DNA of 64,000 bases from Trametopsis cervina (Eukaryota; Basidiomycota; Agaricomycetes; Polyporales; Irpicaceae). Position numbers and translations under genes: made by a program. The notes below the pieces were generated by a model. The model did no database searches, was not told where the DNA came from, and saw only the letters and a program-made list of their open reading frames with translations. This document shows positions 49,351-61,249 of this stretch, piece by piece; positions within the stretch are counted from its first letter, which is position 1; each line of letters opens with the position of its first letter. The stretch covers positions 1,170,255-1,234,254 of the forward strand of contig MU278353.1 of the NCBI GenBank assembly GCA_022385755.1. The letters are read 5' to 3'.

Positions 49351-52300
49351 CTACCGGAAAGTCATTACATGTTTATCCTCTAATTTGTGTAATCCATCAT
49401 CCAGAATACCTTCATCATGCCCTACATCCGTGCCAGCCTGTTCTCCACCATCTCCCGACGATCCAAGTCCCTGCTCGCCGTCTTGAACTTTGATAACATC
49501 CGATGTGTCTCCCGGAGCGAGCAGTACGCTCTCCGGAGACCTATCGTCCGAGATACCTTCGTCCGCCGGGTTGCCCGTGACAGTTTCCGCCTCAGGAAGT
49601 GCGTCCTCTGGAGGCTTGGTATGAGGAAGCCCCGCCGCCTCCAAATTTAGTGCCGCCGTGTCTTCCGAGATCGCTTCGTCCTGTTCGGGGCGGAGGCCAT
49701 TGTCCGCCGCAAGCTCATGAATATCTGACTCAAGAGCGAGGGCGACGTTCATATCAAGCTCGAGTTCCTCCGCATCTACCTCCGGATTGTTGCCAGAATC
49801 ACCATGTCCCTCGGCCTCGCGGGGTGCGTCCACGCGACCAGTGTCGTCGCTAGAACCTTCGCGTTCCTTGACTTCACCAGGTACGTCCGCTTGTCCAGTA
49901 CCATCGGCAGCCCCAGCTCCGCCTCCAGATCCCTCGCCACGTTCCGTTGACAGACCAGCCGCACTGTTGTCAATATTTCTTGCGGCAGGTTTGCGCAGGT
50001 ACGGGTCGACGTCCTTCCGAGCTGCATCTCTCTCCTCGGCGGTCATTTCCTGAAGCTGCCTCATCCTCCAGAACCGCCTTTCAGGAATAGAGATATCCAT
50101 AAGCTTCAGATAGAAGCCGTCGGGGATGAGAGACTCTTCTGGCTTGAATGCCGCACGCCACGCCAAATATTTCTCATTGTCGTCGCGATTGTTGTCCTCG
50201 TTCCGCGCATCCACACCGGAAAACCGGTCGAAGCATGAGTATATCGCGATGGCTTCTTCCTCTGTTCTACCTTCGAGCACCGGTGCAGCCTGGACCAACA
50301 AAGTCAATGCGGCAAAGATACCGCGCCAGCTTTCAGTCAACGCCGTGCTTTTCACATCATCCCTGGCACTATACACGCTGAATGCAAGACTGTCGCAAAC
50401 CCTCAGCACAGACAGTCTTGTGAGCTGACCCGGAGAGTCTGTTGCAATGGTCTCAATGGCGGCCGCGACGCGGGACAGAGCTGGTGAAGGAAACGGATCA
50501 GAAGAGATGTGTACACAGATATAAAAATCCACATACCCGCAGTGTCTGTACGGAAGTCCTGATTGTGCACGTGAAGGTTGAATGAATCTGGGTAAGACTT
50601 GATGAACATTGTCAGTAGCTTCCCCGCCACTGCATCTGGCTTTGACGAGAAAATCATGCGCCAGAGTGATGCTAGCCTATCCTCGGACGGCCAACGGTCG
50701 ACCACAGTGAGCTTGATGATGAGCGAAAGAGCGTCATGCTGAGGGTCCGACCACTCGCCAGCCTGAGCAGCAGTGTTGTCGCGCAGCAGGTTGGTAAGGA
50801 ACCCAGCGGTGTCGCCGAGTGAGTCCTCATTCAGCACTTTCCGCCACGGTACGTCATCGTCGTCGGACTCAAACGAGTCTGCAAGCCCAAGCTTTTGAAA
50901 GGAGGGGTCAACAACAGACTTTATTCGAGTGAGAGACTGCGCTAGGTCCAGCTTTGACTCCTGGCACAATTGACATGTGAGGTGTAGGAGGGCTCTCAGT
51001 CCTGGGGCAGAGGGCTCAGAGACAGCTACCTGAACAAATATCTCGAGCCTCTTGCTGAGAGGTTGCCAAGGTGGCTCATGCACTTTCTCAAAGCCGCGGT
51101 GTGTCCAAAGGGAGAGGTAAAGAGCCGCTGTCCAGGACGCTACTTGCCCCGACCCAAAGTTCGTGGCAGAAGTGATGAGGATGTCGTTGATTGGTAGGTG
51201 TTGTTCGAGAATAGAATGAATGGAATCCAGCGCGCGAGACGTCGCCATGCTGCAGTCGATGATCTGAGGGGGCCTTTCAAATTTGCCTTCCCATGGGACA
51301 CGATGTTGAAGGATCTTCAGCACAAACCGAATAATGTCTTCTAGCGAGGGCGTAGTCAGCTGGAGCGCGTCCACCATTGCCGTTCCAACGATTTCGTCGT
51401 TGCCTTGGAGTTCATCAGCAGCCACCATGATATCCAGATCTGCAGCTTCGTGCTTTGCCGCTGTAGCTTCCTCATATGGTTCACTCGGTGCGTTGAGACG
51501 GTCGAACCGCTTCTTTGTCCAGAAAAATATTACTTTGGCCATACGCCCGCAAAGCGAAGAATCCCAGTGAATATTCAGGGCACGGGTGCTCATAGTTTCC
51601 AGAAGTGTCTTCCATTGAACGCGCGCACTACAACGTACTGCAACCACAAGTGAATCCAGCGCAGGTGTCTTATACGGACAATGTGCGGAGAAGAGAGGGG
51701 AGATCGTCACAAAAAAGAAGATGAATCCCCAGCCTGCGATGAGAGGGAGCGTTGTGTTCCTGACACTCGAGTGTAGTTCCGTGGTGTAGAAACAGAGACC
51801 AACAAAGAACAGCTCAAGCGCGAGTTGCAAGAGAAGCGGAAGACATGCAGCTATCGTCAGCACTTTCCATGTCTCCAACCCCGCTCGGCGGAAGTTGCGT
51901 ATACGGAGGCGGCCCTGAGGAAAGGAGGTCACGAACTTCATGTACTCGCGGAGCCATTGCTTCACGAGGATTCCGAACGAAGCTGTTGCAAGGCTGATGA
52001 CAAGACTCGCAGCCCAAAGGTCGTTGATGCGAATGGCGTTGACCGAAGGCTCGAATGGCGGGGAGGGCATGGGTGTGGGGGAAATGCTAATGATATGGTT
52101 GCCTTGGATCGTGTAGTTTGCATTCTGTATTTGCCTCAGCGTCGTCAACGTAGCCCCGGGAATGTCTTCTTGAAGAAGCGCGACAGCAACGACAAGGAAT
52201 GCTGAAAGGACAGCTGAGAATAGACCAATCTCGAAAGGTATCAGCGCGTTGTCATAGACAAGCAGTCCTATCGCTTACAAAAACAAGGAGAGTATCGATG

Positions 52301-52575
52301 TCGTTCTTGACGCCTTCAATCTGATCTTTGTCGAATTCGTCGACGGCACTCTGGATCACAGCCCATCCTCTAGGTGTATCGCGGTTGAGGACATGAGCCG
52401 GATTTGTGAGTGTGCCAACGAGAGCGTCTTTTCTGTCACTCGGAGCGGCCGGAGGTGGTCGAGAGTTACGCTTAGCATCCTCTGTGTCGGGAGAGGCGGC
52501 TGGAGGCGAGCGAGCGTTGCGTTGTGTTCGATTCAACCTGCGTCCCAATCGACGGCCCAATGGTCTTGGAGACAT
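49351..52575 (-). CDS. DUF6535 membrane protein, array copy 6
   Basis: Exons 52575-52279, 52229-50537 and 50480-49351 give 1039 residues, the longest of the array. The start at 52575 (MSPRPLGRRLGRRL) is chosen because exon 1 then has the same 99 codons as copy 5; an in-frame Met at 52605 would add ten. The membrane domain is standard (IGLFSAVLSAFLVVAVALL, KQWLREYMKF, LALELFFVGLCFY) with the LRQIQNANY deletion shared with copy 5. Helical region landmarks: AADELQGNDEIVGTAMVDA, VPWEGKFERP, VASWTAALYLSLWTHRGFE, LADSFESDDDDVPW. The tail is complete and acidic (GAGAADGTGQADVPGE, PADEGISDDRSPESV) and ends in HVMTFR, making this the best reference for the full-length form. Confidence 0.87.
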
Positions 52576-52754
52576 CTGACGTGGGGTGAGGGTCAAACGG
52601 GGCACCCGATGGCAAAGGTGGCGGTAGAGCTACTGTACCGCTGACGATACTGGGGTCTCTGCAGAAGAGAGGCCGTACGTCCTGGGCGCACTGATGATCG
52701 CGGACAGAGGTGCGGGGTGTGGAGAAGAGGGACGAAGGAATGGTCCTCGCCTCG

Positions 52755-52801
52755 CATATATTCACTGTTGGCTCCGTAGATAGGGCGTTCATGGACCCTT
52801 G
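52755..52801 (-). promoter_or_regulatory. Conserved core-promoter block of array copy 6
   Basis: Minus strand AACAGTGAATATATGCGAGG and ATGAACGCCCTATC, about 180 bp upstream of the start codon. The palindrome seen in copies 2 and 3 is missing here because the homology stops soon after. Confidence 0.5.
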
Positions 52802-53230
52802 GTAGTCTCGGTTCCAGACGGCCCGGTAAACCTTCCTTTTGAGGCAGGAGACAGCGAGACACGAGATACCAGGACCTGTTGAGGACTTGTGGTGGTCAAG
52901 ATTGAAGCCTGTGAGAGATATTGTAAATCAGCTTATCTACGGTGACGAGTGCCAAAATACATTACCTATAGGCCAAAGTAATCATCAGTTCTCCCGGTAT
53001 CGCAAGAGGTAGCAACTGTGATGAGTGGTGACGAGATTGAGGCTAGTGAGTACCCTGACCGGGCGACCTAGGACGTAGAGGAGAGTCGCAGATAAAAGTG
53101 GGGGTGAGTCACGGAGGCTGCATGAGGCTACTGAGAGGAAATGGGAGCCGTGCGTAGGGAGGGGACAGAAGGTCGTCGCGTCAAGCAGTTGGTGAAGCGA
53201 TAACCGCGAGTATTGTAAAGTGTGGGAAAC

Positions 53231-53254
53231 GATTTGCCCGAGAACGCCGAGGCC
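53231..53254 (+). repeat. Conserved spacer element, copy 6
   Basis: GATTTGCCCGAGAACGCCGA then GGCC, about 650 bp upstream of array copy 6, preceded by TGTGGGAAAC and followed by GTGATGTCACTGAG. Confidence 0.7.
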
Positions 53255-53499
53255 GTGATGTCACTGAGTAACTACGTCGCGAGCACTCACTTCACTCTGC
53301 TATGCACCTCTACCTCTACGCCTTTCTCTCTCGTCAAACTGCGTCCAGCACGTGTACTCTGAGCCTTTTTACTGCGCCAGGATTTATGAATCAAAATCCT
53401 TACACTCGTTCCCCTCATTCGCGGCCCGAATCACGACGTGCCGGCTTGAGCGACGTGTGAAGAAGATGTGCACAAACTGAGGTCAGAGATTGGCGGGCG

Positions 53500-55750
53500 C
53501 AGGTGTGTGGCTAATCGCTCTCCATTCCCATTTCACTCACTCGATGCTGCATCCTCAGATCACCTTCCGGCACACCTGTTCCCTCCTTCGTGGCCGCCCA
53601 TAGCCAAAGTATCTCAAGGAGGATGAGATCATTCTGTTCACTGGCATACGTCTGCCATCGGTCATTTAGATATACTTCTGTCTCCTTATTACGGCGTACA
53701 CCTTGGGTTTGTGGCGCGGTGGTGTTTATAGAACAGACAGTGGGGAATTGCCCATGGTACGTTGTTTCTCATTGATAAGCATGCGTGCACTTTGCATCGC
53801 GTTGGCATGCTCATAGCTATGATATTCACAGAGCGAACAGAGACGTCAGATGTATTCAGACTAGCTGTATGCCTTGGTGAGCCGCACATATCCGACACGC
53901 GACGCACCCCCTGTTTATCAGCAGCACCGGTATCCACACCGAGTTTCAACACCTTGCCTATACCTTGAAGGGCCACACCCTCATCGCAATCATGTTTGCG
54001 CAGGGATTTTACCTGCGCACGTACTCTTGCAGGACCTCCAATCCGCCCACTCCGCGTCGCAAGCTTCAGCTCAGTCAATGCAAAACAAAGCTCGATACGT
54101 ACCCAGACAACGACATGTCGTCAGCCCTGCTGCGCATCATGCACATGCGGGGCATGCTCGCGCGCACGCCTGAGCAGAACACGCAGTAGCTCGCATGGGC
54201 GGCGCTGGGCTCGGACGGAAATGGCTGCAGCATGTGCGGTGCACAGCGAGTGGTGCGCATGTCTACCTCACGCGCGTCGACGGGTCGAGCAGCTTTGTCG
54301 TGTTCTGCGTTCTGCGCCGCGTAGGAGGCACGTTCGGTGCGTCTTTCCGTTCTTACTTGTATGGTCAACCTGTACGCTTCGGTTTTCCACCTATGCACCA
54401 GCGAGCACCCCCTTCGCTATTTGATTTGTTGTTGCAGAATTTCGCCGTCCACGACCGCCGCCTCAAATTAATGATCATGCGACGCACCCAGTCACTCAGC
54501 AACAGGGCTATGTGTTAGACAGGCCACGTAAATGAATCTATAATTCTTATTGTGGGAGAAGGCTCGGTGCGTTGTTTCGCCTAGGTCACGAAAGCTACGG
54601 CACCGCAATAGTTCGTCTACTCAGCCCTCTTCACTCAACGCACACCGTGCATCCCGGTCAAGACATATTCCTTTGCTGTTCTCGACATCACCTTCGCGTG
54701 TGTTCTTTGTAGCTCCCCTACCCTTCTCTATCCCTCGCTCTTACTCATTTGCGTCAACCATGCTCTTTGAAGGGCGCCCGCGCCACGGTAAGCTGCTAGA
54801 GCACTAACGCACTACGTCCCCGCTGCACGCGCTGCGCCGTAGTCAAATTCTGTAGGCGGCAGCCCCTCTGGACGTGCACGACGGACGGCACGGGCGGTAC
54901 GTAGTAGACAATGCGTACGTGAACCTTCTACCTATCAACGAGCGGAGCGAGTTTATCGTATCTGGAGATGGATGGGTTGTGCAGGAGCCGGTGTCGGTGC
55001 ATGCTTCAAGGTCGCTGACTCCGACTTTGCATTTTCCAGGCAACGTAAACAGACGGTGATGCGGCAACGAAGGTCCTGGCATTTGTTGTGACGCAAGTGG
55101 GCGCTCGTGATGCAGTATTTCAGCGAGCAGAGATTCTGTGCAAGAAAACAGTAAGCCGGTAGTGTTCCGTTCAGCTACCTATGTCTTTGATACATTACAC
55201 GCACATTCTACCAATAATACTCATCATCAACACCATGAACTAGCAAGGGTACCAGACGAAAAAGCGTCGCGTCACAAGTCAGTGGGTTATTCAGCAGTTT
55301 ACAACCGACAGGAAGGCGCAAGCTCCCTTTCGACGAGCGGTACCTCGCCTCCATTTCGTCCTGGATTGGTTGTTGCACTTCCCATCCCACTACTCCCGCC
55401 AGTGTGCGCGTCTGCGATAATCCTCCTACAACTCCATGTTCAAAACAACCGCTGGCGCTAGGGGAGACTGCCAGCTCAAGAAGGTTCAAGGTCATGTCTC
55501 ACCCATGGAGGCCGTCGTCTCGCCGGTCGAGCTTGAAAAGCCTGGTTGTTTTCGGAAAGCCACATGCAGACGTTGCTAGTAACCGCGTCGCCGCCACCTG
55601 TCCGCTCACTGTCCATGGGAAGCGTTAACGGTGAGTCCACAGGGTTCCTTGTCGATGTACTAGTACATTGTGCGCATTTACGACTACTCCAACCTTTTCT
55701 CGTGTGCAGCGTATTCATACAGGTAGGTCTTTAGCGTGGGACAGTTCTCT
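53500..55750. pseudogene. Degenerate non-DUF6535 paralogous sequence in spacer 6-7
   Basis: Shares 53840-54640 with the spacer at 62850-63660. On the plus strand some peptide runs read like exons: VYLTRVDGSSSFVVF, then YVNLLPINERSEFIVSGDGW (about 54920), and LAFVVTQVGARDAVFQ followed by a GTAAGC donor at 55150. On the minus strand, KAARPVDAREVDMRT resembles KAAWLVYPHEVDIRT at about 32950. I could not join these into one gene, and no known domain is visible. It is either a decayed gene or an intact one with an unusual exon structure. Confidence 0.4.
54190..54640. repeat. 450-bp direct repeat, left copy
   Basis: Near-identical to 63210-63660 over its whole length, with scattered substitutions and a few indels. 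Shared words include AAATGGCTGCAGCATGTGCG and GGAGAAGGCTCGGTGCGTTG. It marks a recent segmental duplication of the spacer. Confidence 0.8.
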
Positions 55751-56256
55751 GGCGCGCCACCATCATATCCCCAGAGCAATTACCACAACAACGGCAAGTC
55801 GTTCTCGTTCAGTCGTCTTCGTACATCTGTGCGGCCCAGATGGGCAACCGGCGTCATTCACCGACGAAGCCTGCACGCATTACCTATTTATCAGGGTCCA
55901 CTATGTCATCCGGTAGCGTATGTATGTATGCAGGGGGGATTACAATCCATTGCATGATGAACAAAGTTCGCGTTTGGTTTTTATTATTGAAAATCGACCC
56001 CGCGATTGACGACGTGTTATTACGAGAATTCGACCGGTGCAAATATACTCAAAGTGGTCAGTCTTGGGGAGCAGTGTCGCGAGAAGATGTCAACTGCATG
56101 AGATGGATCATAGCGCCGTGGCGCGTACACACAGCCCTTGAACAAAATAGCGAAGGATCACAATTATCACTACGGTATATGTCCGCCGTTTGCGTCTAGC
56201 GGGAAGTCATTCCATGCTCACCGTCAGACCATTGCGCAGTATCATCCAGATTATCC

Positions 56257-59200
56257 TCATCCATTAAGCTCGTCCCAGCCAGTTTTCCTCCATGTCCCGA
56301 TGATCCAATCCAAGAAACTCGTCCAAGCCAGTTCTCCTCTATGTCCCAATGATCCAAGTTCCCGCTCCCCATGCTCACCCTCAAGGACACCCAGATTGAT
56401 GTCAACAGTTCCGACCTCGGATGGTGCGCTCTCCGGGGGCCTCGTACCGGCAGGTCCTGCGGCCGCCGAATCCCATCTAGCCGTGTCTTCATAGGCGACC
56501 TGTTCTTGTTCAACGCTGTGTTTAACGTGTAGCCCAAGCTCACCGCCGTCTGGCTCGACAGCGGAGGCAACATTCGCACCCGGCTCAGGGCCCTCTGCAA
56601 CTATCTCCGAATCGCTGCCAGAACCTCCACGCCCCTCGGTCCCGCCAGGTGAATCGTTGTGTTCTGTACCATTGCTAGGATCTTTGCCTTCCTCTGCGTC
56701 ATCAGGTGCGTCCACTCCCGCAGGTCCATCGGCAGCCCCAACACCGACACCAGATCTCTCGCCACGTCCCGTTGACCGACCAGCCACACTGTTGTCAAGA
56801 TTTCTTGCTGCATATTTGCGCAGGTGCGGCTTTACATCCTTCCGAGCTTCTTCTCTCCCCTCGACGGTCATTTCCTGAAGCCGCCTCATCCTCCAGAATC
56901 GTCGCCTTGTAGGAATGGAGATATCCATAAGAGTGAGATAGAAGCCGTCAGGGATGGGAGACTCTTCTGGCTTGAATGCTGCGCGCCACTCCGAATATTT
57001 CCCCTCATCTTCGCGATCGTCGTCCTCGTTCCGCGCATCCACATGGGAAAGCCAGAAGAAGCACGATTCTATCTCGTCGGCTTCTTCACCTGTTTGACCT
57101 TCAAGCACCGGTGCAGCCTGGACCAATGAAGTCAATGCGGCAACGACTCCGCGCCAGTTGTCAGTCAACGCCGTGCTTTTGACATCATCCTTGGCATGAT
57201 ACAGGCTGCGTGCAAGACTGTAGCAAGCCTCCAGCACGGACAGCCTTGTGAGCTGACCCGGAGAGTTTGTTGCAATGGTCTCAATGGCGGCCGCGACACG
57301 GGACAGAGCTGGTGAAGGGAACAAATCAGACGAGACGTGGACACAAATGGGAACAATCCACATACCAGCGGTGTCCGTACGAAAGTCCTCATTGTTCATG
57401 TAAAGATAGAATGAAAGTGGGTAAGGCTTGATGAACAATGTCAGTAGCTTCACCACCACCGCATCCGACTTTGATGATAAAGTCATGCGCCAAACAGCTG
57501 CTATACTGTCCATGAATCCCCAAGGCCGAGTCGCAATAAGGTTGATGATGAGCGAAAGAGTGCCGTGCTGAGCATCCGACCACTCGCCATCCTGAGCAGC
57601 GGTGTCGTTGCGCAGCAGGTCGGTGAGGAACACAACGGTGTCGCGGAGAGAGCCCTCGTTCAGCACCTTCCTCCACGGTGCGTCGTCGTTGTCGGACTCA
57701 AATGAGTCTGTGAGCCCAAGCTTTTGAAAGGAGGGATCAACAACAGACTGAATCCGAATGAGGGACTGAGCCAGGTCCAACTTCGACTCCTGGCACGATT
57801 GGCATGTGAGACGGAGAAGGACTCTCAGTCCCAGCGGAGACGGCAGGGATACAGCGACCGCAGCAAATATCTCGGGTTTCTTGTTGAGAGACTCCCAGAG
57901 TGGAGAATGCGCTTTCTCAAAGCCGCCGTGTGTCCAAAGGGAGAGATAAAGAGCCGCTGTCCAGGACGCTACTTGCCCCGACTCAAAGTCGGTGGCAGAA
58001 GTGATGACGATGTCGTTGATTCGCAGGCGCTGTTCGAGAATAGAATGAATGGAATCCAGCGCGCGAGACGTAGCCATGCTGCAGTCGATGATCTGAGGTT
58101 CCTTTTCGAAGTTCCCCTCCCATGGGACACGATGTTGCAAAATCTGCAGCACAAACTTAATGATTTGTTCTGGCTTGGGCGTGATCTGCTGGAGCGCGTC
58201 GACCATCGCTGTCCCAACGATTTCGTCGTTTCCCTGCAGTTTATCGGCATCGGCCATGATGTCGAGATCGCCAGCTTCGTGTGTTGTAGCTGCTGCTTCG
58301 CTATGCGGCCGCGCAGGCTTCTGGAGGCGACCGACATACTCTCCAGCCCAATCGCCGATCATGTCCGCAATCTTCTTAAGAGTGCTGAAACGTGAGGGAG
58401 TCCACCGCCATACCCTATAGGCACTCCTCTGCAAAGCCTTCATACGTGAGATCCATCGAGCGCGTACATACGCGCGTATTGCCACCATGAGTGAATTGAG
58501 CGCAGGTGTCTTATACGGGCAATGGTCCGAGAAGAGGGGGGATACCGTCACGAAGAAGAAGATGAAGCCCCAGCCTGTGACCAGAGGCAGAGTTGTATTC
58601 CTCACGCTAGAGTGTAGCTCGGCAGTGTAGAAGCAGAGCCCGATGAAGAACAGCCCAAGTGCAAGTTGGAGAAGAAGGGGAAGACATGCGGCGATGGTCA
58701 ACACCTTCCATGTCTCCAATCCATCCCGGCGGAAGTTGCGTATACGAAGGCGACCTTGGGGGAACGACGTCACGAACTTCGTGTACTCGCGAAGCCATTG
58801 CTTCACAAGGATACCGAACGAAGCCGTGATAAGGCTGATGATCAGACTTGCGGTCCAGAGGTCGTTGATGCGAATGGCGTTGACCGAAGGCTCGAACTGC
58901 GGGAAGGATGTGGGTGCGGGGGATGTGCTGTGAATGAAGTCGCCTTGAATGGTGTAGTTCGCGTTCTGCGCCGACATATATCTCAGCGTTGTCAAGGTGG
59001 CTCCAGGAATGTCTTCTTGAAGGAGTGCAATCGCGAGGACGAAGAACGCGGACAGGACGGCAGAGAACAGACCATTCTCGAAGTGTGTCAGGATGTGATC
59101 ATAGACAACCAGTTCAATAACTTACGAAAACGAGGAGAGTGTCGATGTCATTCTTTACAGCCTCAGTCTCCTCCTTGTCAAAGTCATCTACAGCCTTCTG

Positions 59201-59404
59201 AATAACGGCCCAGCCTATGGGCGTATCGCGGGTGAGGATGTGTATCGGGTCCTTCGGTGTGCCACGGGGTTTTTTTGTGCCGCTGGTAGTAGCCGAGGGT
59301 TGTCGAGAGTTCCGTTTACTATGAGACAAGCTGCGAGCCGAGCGAAGTGACGATCGTCTTGAAGTCAGACGAGACCCGGTGCGGGATGTGACAGAATTTG
59401 CCAT
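56257..59404 (-). CDS. DUF6535 membrane protein, array copy 7
   Basis: Exons 59404-59126, 59076-57366 and 57308-56257 give 1013 residues. Exon 1 is of the SVTSRTGSRLTSRRSSLRS class (as copies 2 and 3), yet the linker after the membrane domain (MKALQRSAYRVWRWTPSRF) is of the class of copy 4, so this copy is a mosaic. The membrane domain has NGLFSAVLSAFFVLAIALL, KQWLREYTKF and PLVTGWGFIFFFVTVSPLF. The soluble part includes QILQHRVPWEG and LTDSFESDNDDAPWRKVLN. The tail is acidic (GVGAADGPAGVDAPDDAEE) and ends in an extra hydrophobic-aromatic segment (LAWTSFLDWIIGTWRKTGW) not seen in other copies. The last intron is again open in frame. It is the rightmost copy in the window. Confidence 0.87.
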
Positions 59405-59548
59405 GAGATCCAGAAGATTGCAGTGGAGCTATCACTGACAGCGCTGGGATCACTGCAGAGGAGAGGCCGTACGTCTCAGGTGCGCTGATGATCGCGGAGA
59501 GAGGAGTGCAGTGTGGGGGAGAGGGACAAGAGAATGGTCGTCGCCTCG

Positions 59549-59595
59549 CATATACTCACCGTGGGCTCCGCAGATAGGGCGTTCATGGACCCTTG
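59549..59595 (-). promoter_or_regulatory. Conserved core-promoter block of array copy 7
   Basis: Minus strand CACGGTGAGTATATGCGAGG and ATGAACGCCCTATC, about 145 bp upstream of the start codon. The palindrome form here is CACCGCGTGGTA at 59607-59618. Confidence 0.5.
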
Positions 59596-61192
59596 GAAGG
59601 TGTGCCCACCGCGTGGTATCAATGAACAGCCTTCGATGCCGGACATCTTCCACGAACCGCTCTTGACCGCCGGCGTGTTGTCCACGGTGATCCTTCCTGT
59701 CTGCAGCGATGCTCACCCGTAGAGCGACATCATGCCTATAACGCGGGGATGGAGTCGCGAGAGGGAAAATTGGTGTACCAGCGAGGCGAGGAGATTGCCG
59801 CTTAGATCGTGAGACCAACGCAGAGGCTGTAAGATTATTCGATCTACCATTCGGAGTGACATTGACGTGCTTCCATACCAGCGGCCCACTATTTGGGAGC
59901 GTTGGAAGCGCTCCTGGAGTGCAGAACAGACGACTTCCATGCCATCAAGCTTCGAGGGCCTCCCTAGCCGCCAGCGTGTTGTTCAACGCAGCCCATGTGC
60001 TTGATCTCAGCCATGTCGCCGGCCCACAAGTATTCCGCAGGTCGTTGTGTGACGCATCGTCGCTCGAGTATCCCGCCTCCAGTTGCTGTTAGCAGAGCAT
60101 ATGTGAGTGCTTGTTCTTCGACCGCAACTGAGTCAGGGATGTAATCAAACTGCAACTCATCCCGCGAGATGAGCACATGGACCTCAAGGCTCGGCCAGCA
60201 GGCGATCGTTGGGAAAGATACATGTGGCGATTATGTTTTGGGAAGCTTGTAACAGGCCGATACAAGCATTAAGCGCAGTGCGAGGGTGGCGTCACGGAGT
60301 ATGCGTGTAAGCTTTCCAGGGTTTGTCGTGCCACGGTTAGATCAACCAGACCCGCGGGTGGTGGCCCAGGCTGGTCACATCACGCACTACATCAGACGTT
60401 CAGTACAGCAGCTTACTCACAATACGTATGAAGGCAGGGGAAAACGTGCCTGTGGTTCGTCTGCTTCCGAACAGACTGCTGCGAAGGACACACCCTCCCT
60501 GGTCAGGGCAGGAAGTTGAGATTCCTTCGCCCGCGCAGGTACACAGTCTAGAATTAGACGTACACAAGGTCGTCCGCACATATGGGCATGCCTGCAGCGA
60601 TCGATCCCGAGGTGGATGGCACCTGCAGAGCGGCGAAGTATGGTCTACGAAGGGTCGTGTATGGTGAATAGCGAGTGATTTCGGCTCTCATATACACTGT
60701 CGTGAGAATCTACGCGGTAGGAATGGAATGGTTGACAAAGTTGCGGTGAGTATAATCTGTGATAGCGAGCGCAAAGTAAGCGTACGTGTGCATCATAGCA
60801 TGCCGGTGATCACATACCGGAACGAACCTCATTTCTGGTCTGCACTGTGGTCCCCATAGTTCTCCATTACTGTAGTCTACCATATACGGGCCCTAGCTGG
60901 CTTGCGGGTGTAATTTGCGTCGAAAATCGGAGTAATACTTCCAGAGAAGCTTGCTGTTGGACGAACACTAAGATACCGAAGGCAGCAGCCGTCCCAAGCA
61001 GGCTTAAAGGCGCAATCGGCGCGATAGTGTGTCGAGCATCCAACTTAGGACACGAAGGGGAGGTACGATTGACTAGAGACTACATCACGTTCGGGATCAG
61101 ACGAAGGGAGACTGAGGGAGAGTTGAGATCGACGGTGTGTGGTCCATGGTGAAGGGGTGAGTGTAGCTGCAGCGCGACGACTGTGTAGAACA

Positions 61193-61211
61193 GCCCGAGG
61201 ACTCCGAGGCC
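61193..61211 (+). repeat. Conserved spacer element, copy 7
   Basis: GCCCGAGGACTCCGAGGCC, identical to the element upstream of copy 1, about 1.8 kb upstream of array copy 7. The 180 bp before it also resembles the sequence before the copy 1 element (23890-24080). Confidence 0.75.
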
Positions 61212-61249
61212 AGCACGTGATAATCGCTGCACCACTACCATTGACCACA

